Source of the DNA: Nematostella vectensis
Lineage: Eukaryota > Cnidaria > Anthozoa > Actiniaria > Edwardsiidae
Direction of reading: 5' to 3'
Assembly: GCF_932526225.1 (NCBI RefSeq)
Contig: NC_064038.1
Span: 2,668,001-2,732,000 of the forward strand
Length of the DNA: 64,000 bases
In this document: positions 22,636 through 35,986 of the stretch, piece after piece
Layout: each line of letters starts with the position of its first letter
Position numbering within the stretch: position 1 is the stretch's first letter
Translations under genes and position numbers: made by a program
Notes under the pieces: generated by a model
What the model was told of the DNA's origin: nothing
Databases searched by the model: none
The model's input: the letters and a program-made list of their open reading frames with translations, nothing else

Positions 22636-23712
22636 GTCTTTCATTGCCATAACGCCCTGAGACGCCTGTAAAATATAGGCCCAACTCCAAAACGTCAAAA
22701 ATGCAAACTAAACATCACCAGACCCGGATACTCATAGATTCATCCAAGGCATAGACGACCTGCAAAAGCGCATCTAAGCAATGTAATAGAATTGACTCTT
22801 TTGTCAAAATATCAACCTTAATTGCTGACCAATTCGTAATAAAATGCTTAAACTTAGAAACATTTCTTACCAAAAAAGACACAAAATTCCGAACTACAAA
22901 TAGAGACAAGCAAACACAGATCAAGTCACCAATAGATACCTTTATTGCGCTCCGTCAGGTCCCATTTTACAGCAATCAGTCACAATAATCAATGCTAGAA
23001 CCTCCATTAGAAGCGAGTCACCATTGTTAGCCTATTTTGCATGCCTGCACTGCATCATGGGAGTCTTGGAAACACCTTGACAGACAGGCGGGCAATCTCC
23101 TCCAACAGAATCATAACAGTTTTTTTTATGTCTCTTTGCCCCGAAGCCAAACAAAACATTTCCAGGTCCAAGAAACCCAGAATAAGCCTGAAAACAATTT
23201 TCAGTCAACGGTAGCTTTGCTTAACTGGTAGTGTTGGACTTGAAATAGGGGGGGAGGTTTCTGTTTTCAGTCTGTTTTTCTTACAATGTTGCTCAAAAGT
23301 AACCAGGAGTGAAAGGGTTGAAGTGAAATACAGCTATACTTAGTCAGGGTAGACAGTATTGCGGATTTTTTCGATATTCTATGCGATTTTACAAACCTCT
23401 CCTCCTTACGTCTTTCATTGCATTTTTCATTTTTTTTAATGAATATTTAGGCCGGTGAATAGCTTAATAAGCTCTACAAAGAAAAATAGAATCGCCAAAT
23501 CGCACTTTTTTATTTCTATTTATTTTTGCTGTTTGCATGATATTAAAAAAACGGTTCCTAAAAAAAACGTTTTTCTTTCTTCGCTTGTTTGATGTCCTAT
23601 ACACGATAAAAGACAATGCGCCCGTGCGTTACGATGCCACGCGCCGACATAGCGAGCCCCCAAGGGACTCAAGACGCCCAAATAGACCTGTATTTTTTTT
23701 TCACCCTCTATC

Positions 23713-23970
23713 TCAGCGAGCTGTGCGTGGCGTAACCGTATTACAGGCCTGGGATCCTGGTTATTGTCCTCCCCATTAATGCGCGGGTTGGAATACCTTG
23801 CAAGAGTGTTGTACAGCATATTTGCCGGAAATATCGGTGCTTGGGGCCTTCTGGTTCTTTACAGGCTTCCGTAAAAGCCTTGTGCTGCCATACCGATTGA
23901 GTAATCCGTATGTATGGTTTCCGTTTTGTTTTTCAGGTCGGGTTCGATCCCATGCCAATGGCATTTTTTT
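23713..23970 (+). ncRNA. Candidate Pol III gene, copy 8
   Basis: A-box 23728-23738, B-box 23941-23950, T7 23964-23970. Reads the same as copy 7. Confidence 0.48.
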
Positions 23971-25330
23971 CTTTTTTTTTTTCTATTAATTTTTTTTTTT
24001 TCGTAGAGCTTAACCCCTCTCACTCCTGCGTAGTTTCGGAAAAATAAGAAGAAGAAAAAAAACAAGAAAAAAAAAAAAAAAAAAAACAGACCATCCAAAC
24101 AACCGTCTGACTTTGGGGGGAGGAGTGTTGACTGGCCCTCCCCCTCGTGAATTTTTCTCCGGATCTCCGGATCAATTCCGTAATGGCATCCATCGGAGTA
24201 TGGAAATGGACCTGGAGGATATAAGCCTGGTATACATCATACATCTAGCAAAATGAGCTTGCTAGATTTACTGATGTCAACATTAGAAGGGGGAGGGACA
24301 CTCTTTTCATACATTACAATATTGCAGTTGTTACCTATTATTGAATAAGTGGGTAACATGTCTTTGTTTATCAAACAAGGTCTATTTCTGAGACAAGCAA
24401 ATTCAAGGGAGAGCTGTTGAAATAACAGGGGAATGTTGAAGGAAAAACAATTATCTGATTAAAAAACTACTGTAGATTCCTTTGCACGAAGATAATAACA
24501 AACATAATTTTGATTGTTATTTAGGAGGAACGAGACGAGTTCTACAACATACTATGAAAAGTATGTATTACTCATCTAAATTATACAAGTAAAAAATTCT
24601 ATTTAAAAAAATACTGTAAGTAATTAGGTAAATCCTAAAACATGTATAACATGTACAACACACTAAAAACTCCATGGCTATTGACTGTTTTCTACTCACA
24701 TGTTTTTACAGTATATACAATTTCATTCTGGTACATCTTGTGGTCACTGTGCCATCTTTAGGGCTACACCCAAAGCACCTGTGCACCCCATCCACCTAAG
24801 GGTGTCGGCTGCACAGGTTTTCCTGATGAAGGAGGGCAGGAAAAGGTTCTGCGACACCTTGCTTTTATGGACCCCTATGATTCCGAGTTGAGTGTGGCCC
24901 CTGTAGATGTTGACAGGTCAACCTCACAGCCACATGAAAGAAATGCCTAATATCTTATGCTTTACAGTGAGTGTTTTGCAGTCAAGTTGGTTTCTGTTAG
25001 TGGGTAAAAATTATTATAAATAATTGTAATCATGACTATGGTCACACTGTACATATAGAACTGTAAATGAATAGAAAAAAAAGTATATATTTCCAGTCAA
25101 ACTACAGATTTGCATGATAACCTTGAAAGTATTGAATAAAAGACTGCAAAACCAACATCTTTTGTACTAGTTGCTTAGTTGGTTGAATTGACCACGGGCA
25201 ATTTTAAGCTGAATTCCTCCTTCCCCCACTCCCCCAACCCAGAAAAAAAAATAATAAAAGAAAACTAAAACTAAAACAAAACCAACAGAGACCCCCTCCA
25301 GCTATTTTCTCTTATTTTTTTTACAGCTAT

Positions 25331-25626
25331 TTAAAGGGGCAGTGCCATGGTAAGTGCTTTCAATAGCTCTCTGAACCTGACACAATGAAATTTAGTAAAA
25401 TCTAATACTGACTTATGAGCTTTTGGTACATGTGGGGGACTTAAATTCAAAGAAAATGACCACAAACTGTCAATAAACATAGTTTCTATAAAATATTGCT
25501 TTCAATAAAATATTGCATATTATTTTAACAAGGTATTGACAGCTTTTAAAAAGGTCAACTATTTGTAGGCGATTAAAAGCCTACAATAAACACTGACATG
25601 TTTAGTACCATGACGCTGCCCTTTAA
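25331..25626. mobile_element. MITE-like element, unit 9
   Basis: Same as in units 5, 7 and 8 by eye. Confidence 0.58.
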
Positions 25627-26701
25627 GTCTTTCATTGCCATAACGCCCTGAGACGCCTGTAAAATATAGGCCCAACTCCAAAACGTCAAAAATGCAAACT
25701 AAACATCACCAGACCCGGATACTCATAGATTCATCCAAGGCATAGACGACCTGCAAAAGCGCATCTAAGCAATGTAATAGAATTGACTCTTTTGTCAAAA
25801 TATCAACCTTAATTGCTGACCAATTCGTAATAAAATGCTTAAACTTAGAAACATTTCTTACCAAAAAAGACACAAAATTCCGAACTACAAATAGAGACAA
25901 GCAAACACAGATCAAGTCACCAATAGATACCTTTATTGCGCTCCGTCAGGTCCCATTTTACAGCAATCAGTCACAATAATCAATGCTAGAACCTCCATTA
26001 GAAGCGAGTCACCATTGTTAGCCTATTTTGCATGCCTGCACTGCATCATGGGAGTCTTGGAAACACCTTGACAGACAGGCGGGCAATCTCCTCCAACAGA
26101 ATCATAACAGTTTTTTTTATGTCTCTTTGCCCCGAAGCCAAACAAAACATTTCCAGGTCCAAGAAACCCAGAATAAGCCTGAAAACAATTTTCAGTCAAC
26201 GGTAGCTTTGCTTAACTGGTAGTGTTGGACTTGAAATAGGGGGGGAGGTTTCTGTTTTCAGTCTGTTTTTCTTACAATGTTGCTCAAAAGTAACCAGGAG
26301 TGAAAGGGTTGAAGTGAAATACAGCTATACTTAGTCAGGGTAGACAGTATTGCGGATTTTTTCGATATTCTATGCGATTTTACAAACCTCTCCTCCTTAC
26401 GTCTTTCATTGCATTTTTCATTTTTTTTAATGAATATTTAGGCCGGTGAATAGCTTAATAAGCTCTACAAAGAAAAATAGAATCGCCAAATCGCACTTTT
26501 TTATTTCTATTTATTTTTGCTTTTTGCATGATATTAAAAAAACGGTTCCTAAAAAAACGTTTTTCTTTCTTCGCTTGTTTGATGTCCTGTACACGATAAA
26601 AGACAATGCGCCCGTGCGTTACGATGCCACGCGCCGACATAGCGAGCCCCCAAGGGACTCAAGACGCCCAAATAGACCTGTATTTTTTTTCACCCTCTAT
26701 C

Positions 26702-26959
26702 TCAGCGAGCTGTGCGTGGCGTAACCGTATTACAGGCCTGGGATCCTGGTTATTGTCCTCCCCATTAATGCGCGGGTTGGAATACCTTGCAAGAGTGTTG
26801 TACAGCATATTCGCCGGAAATATCGGTGCTTGGGGCCTTCGGGTTCTTTACAGCCTTCCGTAAAAGCCTTGTGCTGCCATACCGATTGGGTAATCCGTAT
26901 GTATGGTTTCCGGTTTGTTTTTCAGGTCGGGTTCGATCCCATGCCAATGGCATTTTTTT
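26702..26959 (+). ncRNA. Candidate Pol III gene, copy 9
   Basis: A-box 26717-26727, B-box 26930-26939, T7 26953-26959. Same as copy 5, in keeping with the 12-kb duplication. Confidence 0.5.
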
Positions 26960-28333
26960 CTTTTTTTTTTTTTCTATTAATTTTTTTTTTTTCGTAGAGC
27001 TTAACCCCTCTCACTCCTGCGTAGTTTTCGGAAAAATAATAAGAAGAAAAAAACAAGAAAAAAAAAACAAAAAAAAAAAAAACAGACCATCCAAACAACC
27101 GTCTGACTTTGGGGGGAGGAGTGTTGACTGGCCCTCCCCCTCGTGAATTTTTCTCCGGATCTCCGGATCAATTCCGTAATGGCATCCATCGGAGTATGGA
27201 AATGGACCTGGAGGATACAAGCCTGGTATACATCATACATCTAGCAAAATGAGCTTGCTAGATTTACTGATGTCAACATTAGAAAGGGAAGGGACACTCT
27301 TTTCATACAGTACAATATTGCAGTTGTTACCTATTATTGAATAAGTGGGTAACATGTCTTTGTTTATCAAACAAGGTCTATTTCTGAGACAAGCAAATTC
27401 AAGGGAGAGCTGTTGAAATAACAGGGGAATGTTGAAGGAAAAACAATTATCTGATTAAAAAACTACTGTAGATTCCTTTGCACGAAGATAATAACAAACA
27501 TAATTTTGATTGTTATTTAGGAGGAACGAGACGAGTTCTACAACATACTATGAAAAGTATGTATTACTCATCTAAATTATACAAGTAAAAAATTCTATTT
27601 AAAAAAATACTGTAAGTAATTAGGTAAAACCTAAAACATGTATAACATGTACAACACACTAAAAACTCCATGGCTATTGACTGTTTTCTACTCACATGTT
27701 TTTACAGTATATACAATTTCATTCTGGTACATCTTGTGGTCACTGTGCCATCTTCAGGGCTACACCCAAAGCACCTGTGCACCCCATCCACCAAAGGGTG
27801 TCGGCTGCACAGGTGTTCCTGATGAAGGAGGGTGAGGAGGGCAGGAAAAGGTTCTGCGACACCTTGCTTTTATGGACCCCTATGATTCCGAGTTGAGTGT
27901 GGCCCCTGTAGATGTTGACAGGTCAACCTCACAGCCACATGAAAGAAATGCATAATATCTTATGCTTTACAGTGAGTGTTTTGCAGTCAAGTTGGTTTCT
28001 GTTAGTGGGTAAAAATTATTATAAATAATTGTAATCATGACTATGGTCACACTGTACATATAGAACTGTAAATGAATAGAAAAAAAGTATATATTTCCAG
28101 TCAAACTACAGAATTGCATGATAACCTTGAAAGTATTGAATAAAAGACTGCAAAACCAACATCTTTTGTACTAGTTGCTTAGTTGGTTGAATTGACCACG
28201 GGCAATTTTAAGCTGAATTCCTCCTTCCCCCACTCCCCCACCCCAGAAAAAAAATAATAAAAGAAAACTAAAACTAAAACAAAACCAACAGAGACCCCCT
28301 CCAGCTATTTTCTCTTATTTTTTTTACAGCTAT

Positions 28334-28630
28334 TTAAAGGGGCAGTGCCATGGTAAGTGCTTTCAATAGCTCTCTGAACCTGACACAATGAAATTTAGTA
28401 AACTCTAATACTGACTTATGAGCTTTTGGTACATGTGGGGGACTTAAATTCAAAGAAAATGACCACAAACTGTCAATAAACATAGTTTCTATAAAATATT
28501 GCTTCCAATAAAATATTGCATATTATTTTAACAAGGTATTGACAGCTTTTAAAAAGGTCAACCATTTGTAGGCGATTAAAAGCCTACAATAAACACTGAC
28601 ATGCGCAGTACCATGACGCTGTCCCTTTAA
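28334..28630. mobile_element. MITE-like element, unit 10
   Basis: Same interior variants as in unit 6. Confidence 0.58.
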
Positions 28631-29714
28631 GTCTTTCATTGCCATAACGCCCTGAGACGCCTGTAAAATTTAGGCCCAACTCCAAAACGTCAAAAATGCA
28701 AACTAAACATCACCAGACCCGGATACTCATAGATTCATCCAAGGCATAGACGACCTGCAAAAGCGCATCTAAGCAATGTAATAGAATTGACTCTTTTGTC
28801 AAAATATCAACCTTAATTGCTGACCAATTCGTAATAAAATGCTTAAACTTAGAAACATTTCTTACCAAAAAAGACACAAAATTCCGAACTACAAATAGAG
28901 ACAAGCAAACACAAATCAAGTCACCAATAGATACCTTTATTGCGCTCCGTCAGGTCCCATTTTACAGCAATCAGTCACAATAATCAATGCTAGAACCTCC
29001 ATTAGAAGCGAGTCACCATTGTTAGCCTATTTTGCATGCCTGCACTGCATCATGGGAGTCTTGGAAACACCTTGACAGACAGGCGGGCAATCTCCTCCAA
29101 CAGAATCATAACAGTTTGTTTTATAAGTCTCTTTGCCCCGAAGCCAAACAAAACATTTCCAGGTCCAAGAAACCCAGAATAAGCCTGAAAACAATTTTCA
29201 GTCAACGGTAGCTTAGCTTAACTGGTAGTGTTGGACTTGAAATAGGGGGGGGGGGGAGGTTTCTGTTTTCAGTCTGTTTTTCTTACAATGTTGCTCAAAA
29301 GTAACCAGGAGTGAAAGGGTTGAAGTGAAATACAGCTATACTTAGTCAGGGTAGACAGTATTGCGGATTTTTTCGATATTCTATGCGATTTTACAAACCT
29401 CTCCTCCTTACGTCTTTCATTGCATTTTTCATTTTTTTTTTAATGAATATTTAGGCCGGTGAATAGCTTAATAAGCTCTACAAAGAAAAATAGAATCGCC
29501 AAATCGCACTTTTTTATTTCTATTTATTTTTGCTTTTTGCATGATATTAAAAAAACGGTTCCTAAAAAAACGTTTTTCTTTCTTCGCTTGTTTGATGTCC
29601 TGTACACGATAAAAGACAATGCGCCCGTGCGTTACGATGCCACGCGCCGACATAGCGAGCCCCCAAGGGACTCAAGACGCCCAAATAGACCTGTATTTTT
29701 TTTCACCCTCTATC

Positions 29715-29972
29715 TCAGCGAGCTGTGCGTGGCGTAACCGTATTACAGGCCTGGGATCCTGGTTATTGTCCTCCCCATTAATGCGCGGGTTGGAATACCT
29801 TGCAAGAGTGTTGTACAGCATATTCGCCGGAAATATCGGTGCTTGGGGCTTTCGGGTTCTATACAGCCTTCCGTAAAAGCCTTGTGCTGCCATACCGATT
29901 GGGTAATCCGTATGTATGGTTTCCGTTTTGTTTTTCAGGTCGGGTTCGATCCCATGCCAATGGCATTTTTTT
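29715..29972 (+). ncRNA. Candidate Pol III gene, copy 10
   Basis: A-box 29730-29740, B-box 29943-29952, T7 29966-29972. Has the copy 6 change plus a private TTCTATACAG. Confidence 0.48.
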
Positions 29973-31325
29973 CTTTTTTTTTCTATTAATTTTTTTTTTC
30001 GTAGAGCTTAACCCCTCTCACTCCTGCGTAGTTTTGGGAAAAATAAGAAGAAAAAAAAAACAAGAAAAACAAAAAACAAAAAACAGACCAGCCAAACAAC
30101 CGTCTGACTTTGGGGGGAGGAGTGTTGACTGGCCCTCCCCCTCGTGAATTTTTCTCCGGATCTCCGGATCAATTCCGTAATGGCATCCATCGGAGTATGG
30201 AAATGGACCTGGAGGATACAAGCCTGGTATACATCATACATCTAGCAAAATGAGCTTGCTAGATTTACTGATGTCAACATTAGAAGGGGGAGGGACACTC
30301 TTTTCATACAGTACAATATTGCAGTTGTTACCTATTATTGAATAAGTGGGTAACAGGTCTTTGTTTATCAAACAAGGTCTATTTCTGAGACAAGCAAATT
30401 CAAGGGAGAGCTGTTGAAATAACAGGGGAATGTTGAAGGAAAAACAATTATCTGATTAAAAAACTACTGTAGATTCCTTTGCACGAAGATAATAACAAAC
30501 ATAATTTTGATTGTTATTTAGGAGGAACGAGACGAGTTCTACAACATACTATGAAAAGTATGTATTACTCATCTAAATTATACAAGTAAAAAATTCTATT
30601 TAAAAAAATACTGTAAGTAATTAGGTAAATCCTAAAACATGTATAACATGTACAACACACTAAAAACTCCATGGCTATTGACTGTTTTCTACTCACATGT
30701 TTTTACAGTATATACAATTTCATTCTGGTACATCTTGTGGTCACTGTGCCATCTTTAGGGCTACACCCAAAGCACCTGTGCACCCCATCCACCTAAGGGT
30801 GTCGGCTGCACAGGTTTTCCTGATGAAGGAGGGCAGGAAAAGGTTCTGTGACACCTTGCTTTTATGGACCCCTATGACTCCGAGTTGAGTGTGGCCCCTG
30901 TAGATGTTGACAGGTCAACCTCACAGCCACATGAAAGAAATGCCTAATATCTTATGCTTTACAGTGAGTGTTTTGCAGTCAAGTTGGTTTCTGTTAGTGG
31001 GTAAAAATTATTATAAATAATTGTAATCATGACTATGGTCACACTGTACATATAGAACTGTAAATGAATAGAAAAAAAGTATATATTTCCAGTCAAACTA
31101 CAGAATTGCATGATAACCTTGAAAGTATTGAATAAAAGACTGCAAAACCAACATCTTTTGTAGTAGTTGCTTAGTTGGTTGAATTGACCACGGGCAATTT
31201 TAAGCTGAATTCCTCCTTCCCCCACTCCCCCACGACAGAAAAAAAATAATAAAAGAAAACTAAAACTAAAACAAAACCAACAGAGACCCCCTCCAGCTAT
31301 TTTCTCTTATTTTTTTTACAGCTAT

Positions 31326-31622
31326 TTAAAGGGGCAGTGCCATGGTAAGTGCTTTCAATAGCTCTCTGAACCTGACACAATGAAATTTAGTAAACTCTAA
31401 TACTGACTTATGAGCTTTTGGTACATGTGGGGGACTTAAATTCAAAGAAAATGACCACAAACTGTCAATAAACATAGTTTCTATAAAATATTGCTTTCAA
31501 TAAAATATTGCATATTATTTTAACAAGGTATTGACAGCTTTTAAAAAGGTCAACTATTTGTAGGCGATTAAAAGCCTACAATAAACACTGACATGCGCAG
31601 TACCATGACGCTGTCCCTTTAA
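31326..31622. mobile_element. MITE-like element, unit 11
   Basis: Full-length right end (GCTGTCCC), unlike unit 7. This shows that unit 11 has left the subtype A pattern by this point. Confidence 0.58.
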
Positions 31623-32697
31623 GTCTTTCATTGCCATAACGCCCTGAGACGCCTGTAAAATATAGGCCCAACTCCAAAACGTCAAAAATGCAAACTAAAC
31701 ATCACCAGACCCGGATACTCATAGATTCATCCAAGGCATAGACGACCTGCAAAAGCGCATCTAAGCAATGTAATAGAATTGACTCTTTTGTCAAAATATC
31801 AACCTTAATTGCTGACCAATTCGTAATAAAATGCTTAAACTTAGAAACATTTCTTACCAAAAAAGACACAAAATTCCGAACTACAAATAGAGACAAGCAA
31901 ACACAGATCAAGTCACCAATAGATACCTTTATTGCGCTCCGTCAGGTCCCATTTTACAGCAATCAGTCACAATAATCAATGCTAGAACCTCCATTAGAAG
32001 CGAGTCATCATTGTTAGCCTATTTTGCATGCCTGCACTGCATCATGGGAGTCTTGAAAACACCTTGACAGACAGGCGGGCAATCTCCTCCAACAGAATCA
32101 TAACAGTTTTTTATAAGTCTCTTTGCCCCGAAGCCAAACAAAACATTTCCAGGTCCAAGAAACCCAGAATAAGCCTGAAAACAATTTTCAGTCAACGGTA
32201 GCTTAGCTTAACTGGTAGTGTTGGACTTGAAATAGGGGGGGAGGTTTCTGTTTTCAGTCTGTTTTTCTTACAATGTTGCTCAAAAGTAACCAGGAGTGAA
32301 AGGGTTGAAGTGAAATACAGCTATACTTCGTCAGGGTAGACAGTATTGCGGATTTTTTCGATATTCTATGCGATTTTACAAACCTCTCCTCCTTACGTCT
32401 TTCATTGCATTTTTCATTTTTTTTAATGAATATTTAGGCCGGTGAATAGCTTAATAAGCTCTACAAAGAAAAATAGAATCGCCAAATCGCACTTTTTTAT
32501 TTCTATTTATTTTTGCTGTTTGCATGATATTAAAAAAACGGTTCCTAAAAAAAACGTTTTTCTTTCTTCGCTTGTTTGATGTCCTGTACACGATAAAAGA
32601 CAATGCGCCCGTGCGTTACGATGCCACGCGCCGACATAGCGAGCCCCCAAGGGACTCAAGACGCCCAAATAGACCTGTATTTTTTTCACCCTCTATC

Positions 32698-32955
32698 TCA
32701 GCGAGCTGTGCGTGGCGTAACCGTATTACAGGCCTGGGATCCTGGTTATTGTCCTGCCCATTAATGCGCGGGTTGGAATACCTTGCAAGAGTGTTGTACA
32801 GCATATTCGACGGAAATATCGGTGCTTGGGGCCTTCGGGTTCTTTACAGCCTTCCGTAAAAGCCTTGTGCTGCCATACCGATTGGGTAATCCGTATGTAT
32901 GGTTTCCGTTTTGTTTTTCAGGTCGGGTTCGATCCCATGCCAATGGCATTTTTTT
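32698..32955 (+). ncRNA. Candidate Pol III gene, copy 11
   Basis: A-box 32713-32723, B-box 32926-32935, T7 32949-32955. Two private substitutions (GTCCTGCCC and ATTCGACGG). The second breaks a CCG/CGG pairing around GAAATAT. Confidence 0.48.
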
Positions 32956-34324
32956 CTTTTTTTTTTCTATTATTTTTTTTTTTCGTAGAGCTTAACCCCT
33001 CTCACTCCTGCGTAGTTTTCGGAAAAATAATAAGAAGAAAAAAACAAGAAAAAAAAAAAAAAAAAAAAAAAACAGACCATCCAAACAACCGTCTGACTTT
33101 GGGGGGAGGAGTGTTGACTGGCCCTCCCCCTCGTGAATTTTTCTCCGGATCTCCGGATCAATTCCGTAATGGCATCCATCGGAGTATGGAAATGGACCTG
33201 GAGGATACAAGCCTGGTATACATCATACATCTAGCAAAATGAGCTTGCTAGATTTACTGATGTCAACATTAGAAGGGGGAGGGACACTCTTTTCATACAG
33301 TACAATATTGCAGTTGTTACCTATTATTGAATAAGTGGGTAACATGTCTTTGTTTATCAAACAAGGTCTATTTCTGAGACAAGCAAATTCAAGGGAGAGC
33401 TGTTGAAATAACAGGGGAATGTTGAAGGAAAAACAATTATCTGATTAAAAAAACTACTGTAGATTCCTTTGCACGAAGATAATAACAAACATAATTTTGA
33501 TTGTTATTTAGGAGGAACGAGACGAGTTCTACAACATACTATGAAAAGTATGTATTACTCATCTAAATTATACAAGTAAAAAATTCTATTTAAAAAAATA
33601 CTGTAAGTAATTAGGTAAATCCTAAAACATGTATAACATGTACAACACACTAAAAACTCCATGGCTATTGACTGTTTTCTACTCACATGTTTTTACAGTA
33701 TATACAATTTCATTCTGGTACATCTTGTGGTCACTGTGCCATCTTCAGGGCTACACCCAAAGCACCTGTGCACCCCATCCACCTAAGGGTGTCGGCTGCA
33801 CAGGTGTTCCTGATGAAGGAGGGTAAGGAGGGCAGGAAAAGGTTCTGCGACACCTTGCTTTTATGGACCCCTATGACTCCGAGTTGAGTGTGGCCCCTGT
33901 AGATGTTGACAGGTCAACCTCACAGCCACATGAAAGAAATGCCTAATATCTTATGCTTTACAGTGAGTGTTTTGCAGTCAAGTTGGTTTCTGTTAGTGGG
34001 TAAAAATTATTATAAATAATTGTAATCATGACTATGGTCACACTGTACATATAGAACTGTAAATGAATAGAAAAAAAGTATATATTTCCAGTCAAACTAC
34101 AGAATTGCATGATAACCTTGAAAGTATTGAATAAAAGACTGCAAAACCAACATCTTTTGTAGTAGTTGCTTAGTTGGTTGAATTGACCACGGGCAATTTT
34201 AAGCTGAATTCCTCCTTCCCCCACTCCCCCACGACAGAAAAAAAATAATAAAAGAAAACTAAAACTAAAACAAAACCAACAGAGACCCCCTCCAGCTATT
34301 TTCTCTTATTTTTTTTACAGCTAT

Positions 34325-34621
34325 TTAAAGGGGCAGTGCCATGGTAAGTGCTTTCAATAGCTCTCTGAACCTGACACAATGAAATTTAGTAAACTCTAAT
34401 ACTGACTTATGAGCTTTTGGTACATGTGGGGGACTTAAATTCAAAGAAAATGACCACAAACTGTCAATAAACATAGTTTCTATAAAATATTGCTTTCAAT
34501 AAAATATTGCATATTATTTTAACAAGGTATTGACAGCTTTTAAAAAGGTCAACTATTTGTAGGCGATTAAAAGCCTACAATAAACACTGACATGCGCAGT
34601 ACCATGACGCTGTCCCTTTAA
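34325..34621. mobile_element. MITE-like element, unit 12
   Basis: Both ends intact. Confidence 0.58.
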
Positions 34622-35697
34622 GTCTTTCATTGCCATAACGCCCTGAGACGCCTGTAAAATATAGGCCCAACTCCAAAACGTCAAAAATGCAAACTAAACA
34701 TCACCAGACCCGGATACTCATAGATTCATCCAAGGCATAGACGACCTGCAAAAGCGCATCTAAGCAATGTAATAGAATTGACTCTTTTGTCAAAATATCA
34801 ACCTTAATTGCTGACCAATTCGTAATAAAATGCTTAAACTTAGAAACATTTCTTACCAAAAAAGACACAAAATTCCGAACTACAAATAGAGACAAGCAAA
34901 CACAGATCAAGTCACCAATAGATACCTTTATTGCGCTCCGTCAGGTCCCATTTTACAGCAATCAGTCACAATAATCAATGCTAGAACCTCCATTAGAAGC
35001 GAGTCATCATTGTTAGCCTATTTTGCATGCCTGCACTGCATCATGGGAGTCTTGAAAACACCTTGACAGACAGGCGGGCAATCTCCTCCAACAGAATCAT
35101 AACAGTTTTTTATAAGTCTCTTTGCCCCGAAGCCAAACAAAACATTTCCAGGTCCAAGAAACCCAGAATAAGCCTGAAAACAATTTTCAGTCAACGGTAG
35201 CTTAGCTTAACTGGTAGTGTTGGACTTGAAATAGGGGGGGAGGTTTCTGTTTTCAGTCTGTTTTTCTTACAATGTTGCTCAAAAGTAACCAGGAGTGAAA
35301 GGGTTGAAGTGAAATACAGCTATACTTAGTCAGGGTAGACAGTATTGCGGATTTTTTCGATATTCTATGCGATTTTACAAACCTCTCCCCCTTACGTCTT
35401 TCATTGCATTTTTTATTTTTTTTAATGAATATTTAGGCCGGTGAATAGCTTAAAAGGCTCTACAAAGAAAAATAGAATCGCCAAATCGCACTTTTTTATT
35501 TCTATTTATTTTTGCTTTTTGCATGATATTAAAAAAACGGATCCTAAAAAAAACGTTTTTCTTTCTTCGCTTGTTTGAGGTCCTGTACACGATAAAAGAC
35601 AATGCGCCCGTGCGTTACGATGCCACGCGCCGACATAGCGAGCCCCCAAGGGACCCAAGACGCCCAAATAGACCTGTATTTTTTTTCACCCTCTATC

Positions 35698-35955
35698 TCA
35701 GCGAGCTGTGCGTGGCGTAACCGTATTACAGGCCTGGGATCCTGCTTATTGTCCTCCCCATTAATGCGCGGGTTGGAATACCTTGCAAGAGTGTTGTACA
35801 GCATATTCGCCGGAAATATCGGTGCTTGGGGCCTTCGGGTTCTTTACAGCCTTCCGTAAAAGCCTTGTGCTGCCATACCGATTGGGTAATCCGTATGTAT
35901 GGTTTCCGTTTTGTTTTTCAGGTCGGGTTCGATCCCATGCCAATGGCATTTTTTT
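35698..35955 (+). ncRNA. Candidate Pol III gene, copy 12
   Basis: A-box 35713-35723, B-box 35926-35935, T7 35949-35955. One private change (CCTGCTTATTG). Confidence 0.5.
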
Positions 35956-35986
35956 CTTTTTTTTTTCTATTAATTTTTTTTTTTTT

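Larger units (their letters stand above)
21009..24001 (+). repeat. Tandem repeat unit 8 (2993 bp), subtype A
   Basis: Almost the same as unit 9 through its body, including CATTACAATATTG near 21321, which suggests a recent single-unit duplication. The RNA gene at its end is of the unit 4/7 type. Confidence 0.97.
24002..26992 (+). repeat. Tandem repeat unit 9 (2991 bp), subtype A
   Basis: Shares the subtype A markers with units 5 and 8. It has a private GGATATAAGCC near 24221. The RNA gene at its end is of the unit 5 type (CCGGTTTG), so unit 9 is the left end of the second copy of the 12-kb block. Confidence 0.97.
26993..29999 (+). repeat. Tandem repeat unit 10 (3007 bp), subtype B
   Basis: Close copy of unit 6. 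Private differences from unit 6 include GAAAGGGAAGGG near 27282, ATGCATAAT near 27949 and CACAAATCAAG near 28911. These few changes suggest the 12-kb duplication is recent. Confidence 0.97.
30000..32983 (+). repeat. Tandem repeat unit 11 (2984 bp), mosaic
   Basis: The left part matches unit 7 (GTTTTGGGAAAAAT; ACAGGTCTTTG; GCACAGGTTTTCC). To the right of about 30845 it changes to the pattern of unit 12: TAGTAGTTGC near 31160, CACGACAG near 31231, GTCATCATTG near 32005. The switch marks the end of the duplicated block or a conversion tract. Confidence 0.97.
32984..35986 (+). repeat. Tandem repeat unit 12 (3003 bp)
   Basis: Shares TAGTAGTTGC, CACGACAG, GTCATCATTG and GTCTTGAAAAC with unit 11. 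The A-rich tract near 33050 is one of the longest uninterrupted A runs in the window. Confidence 0.97.
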
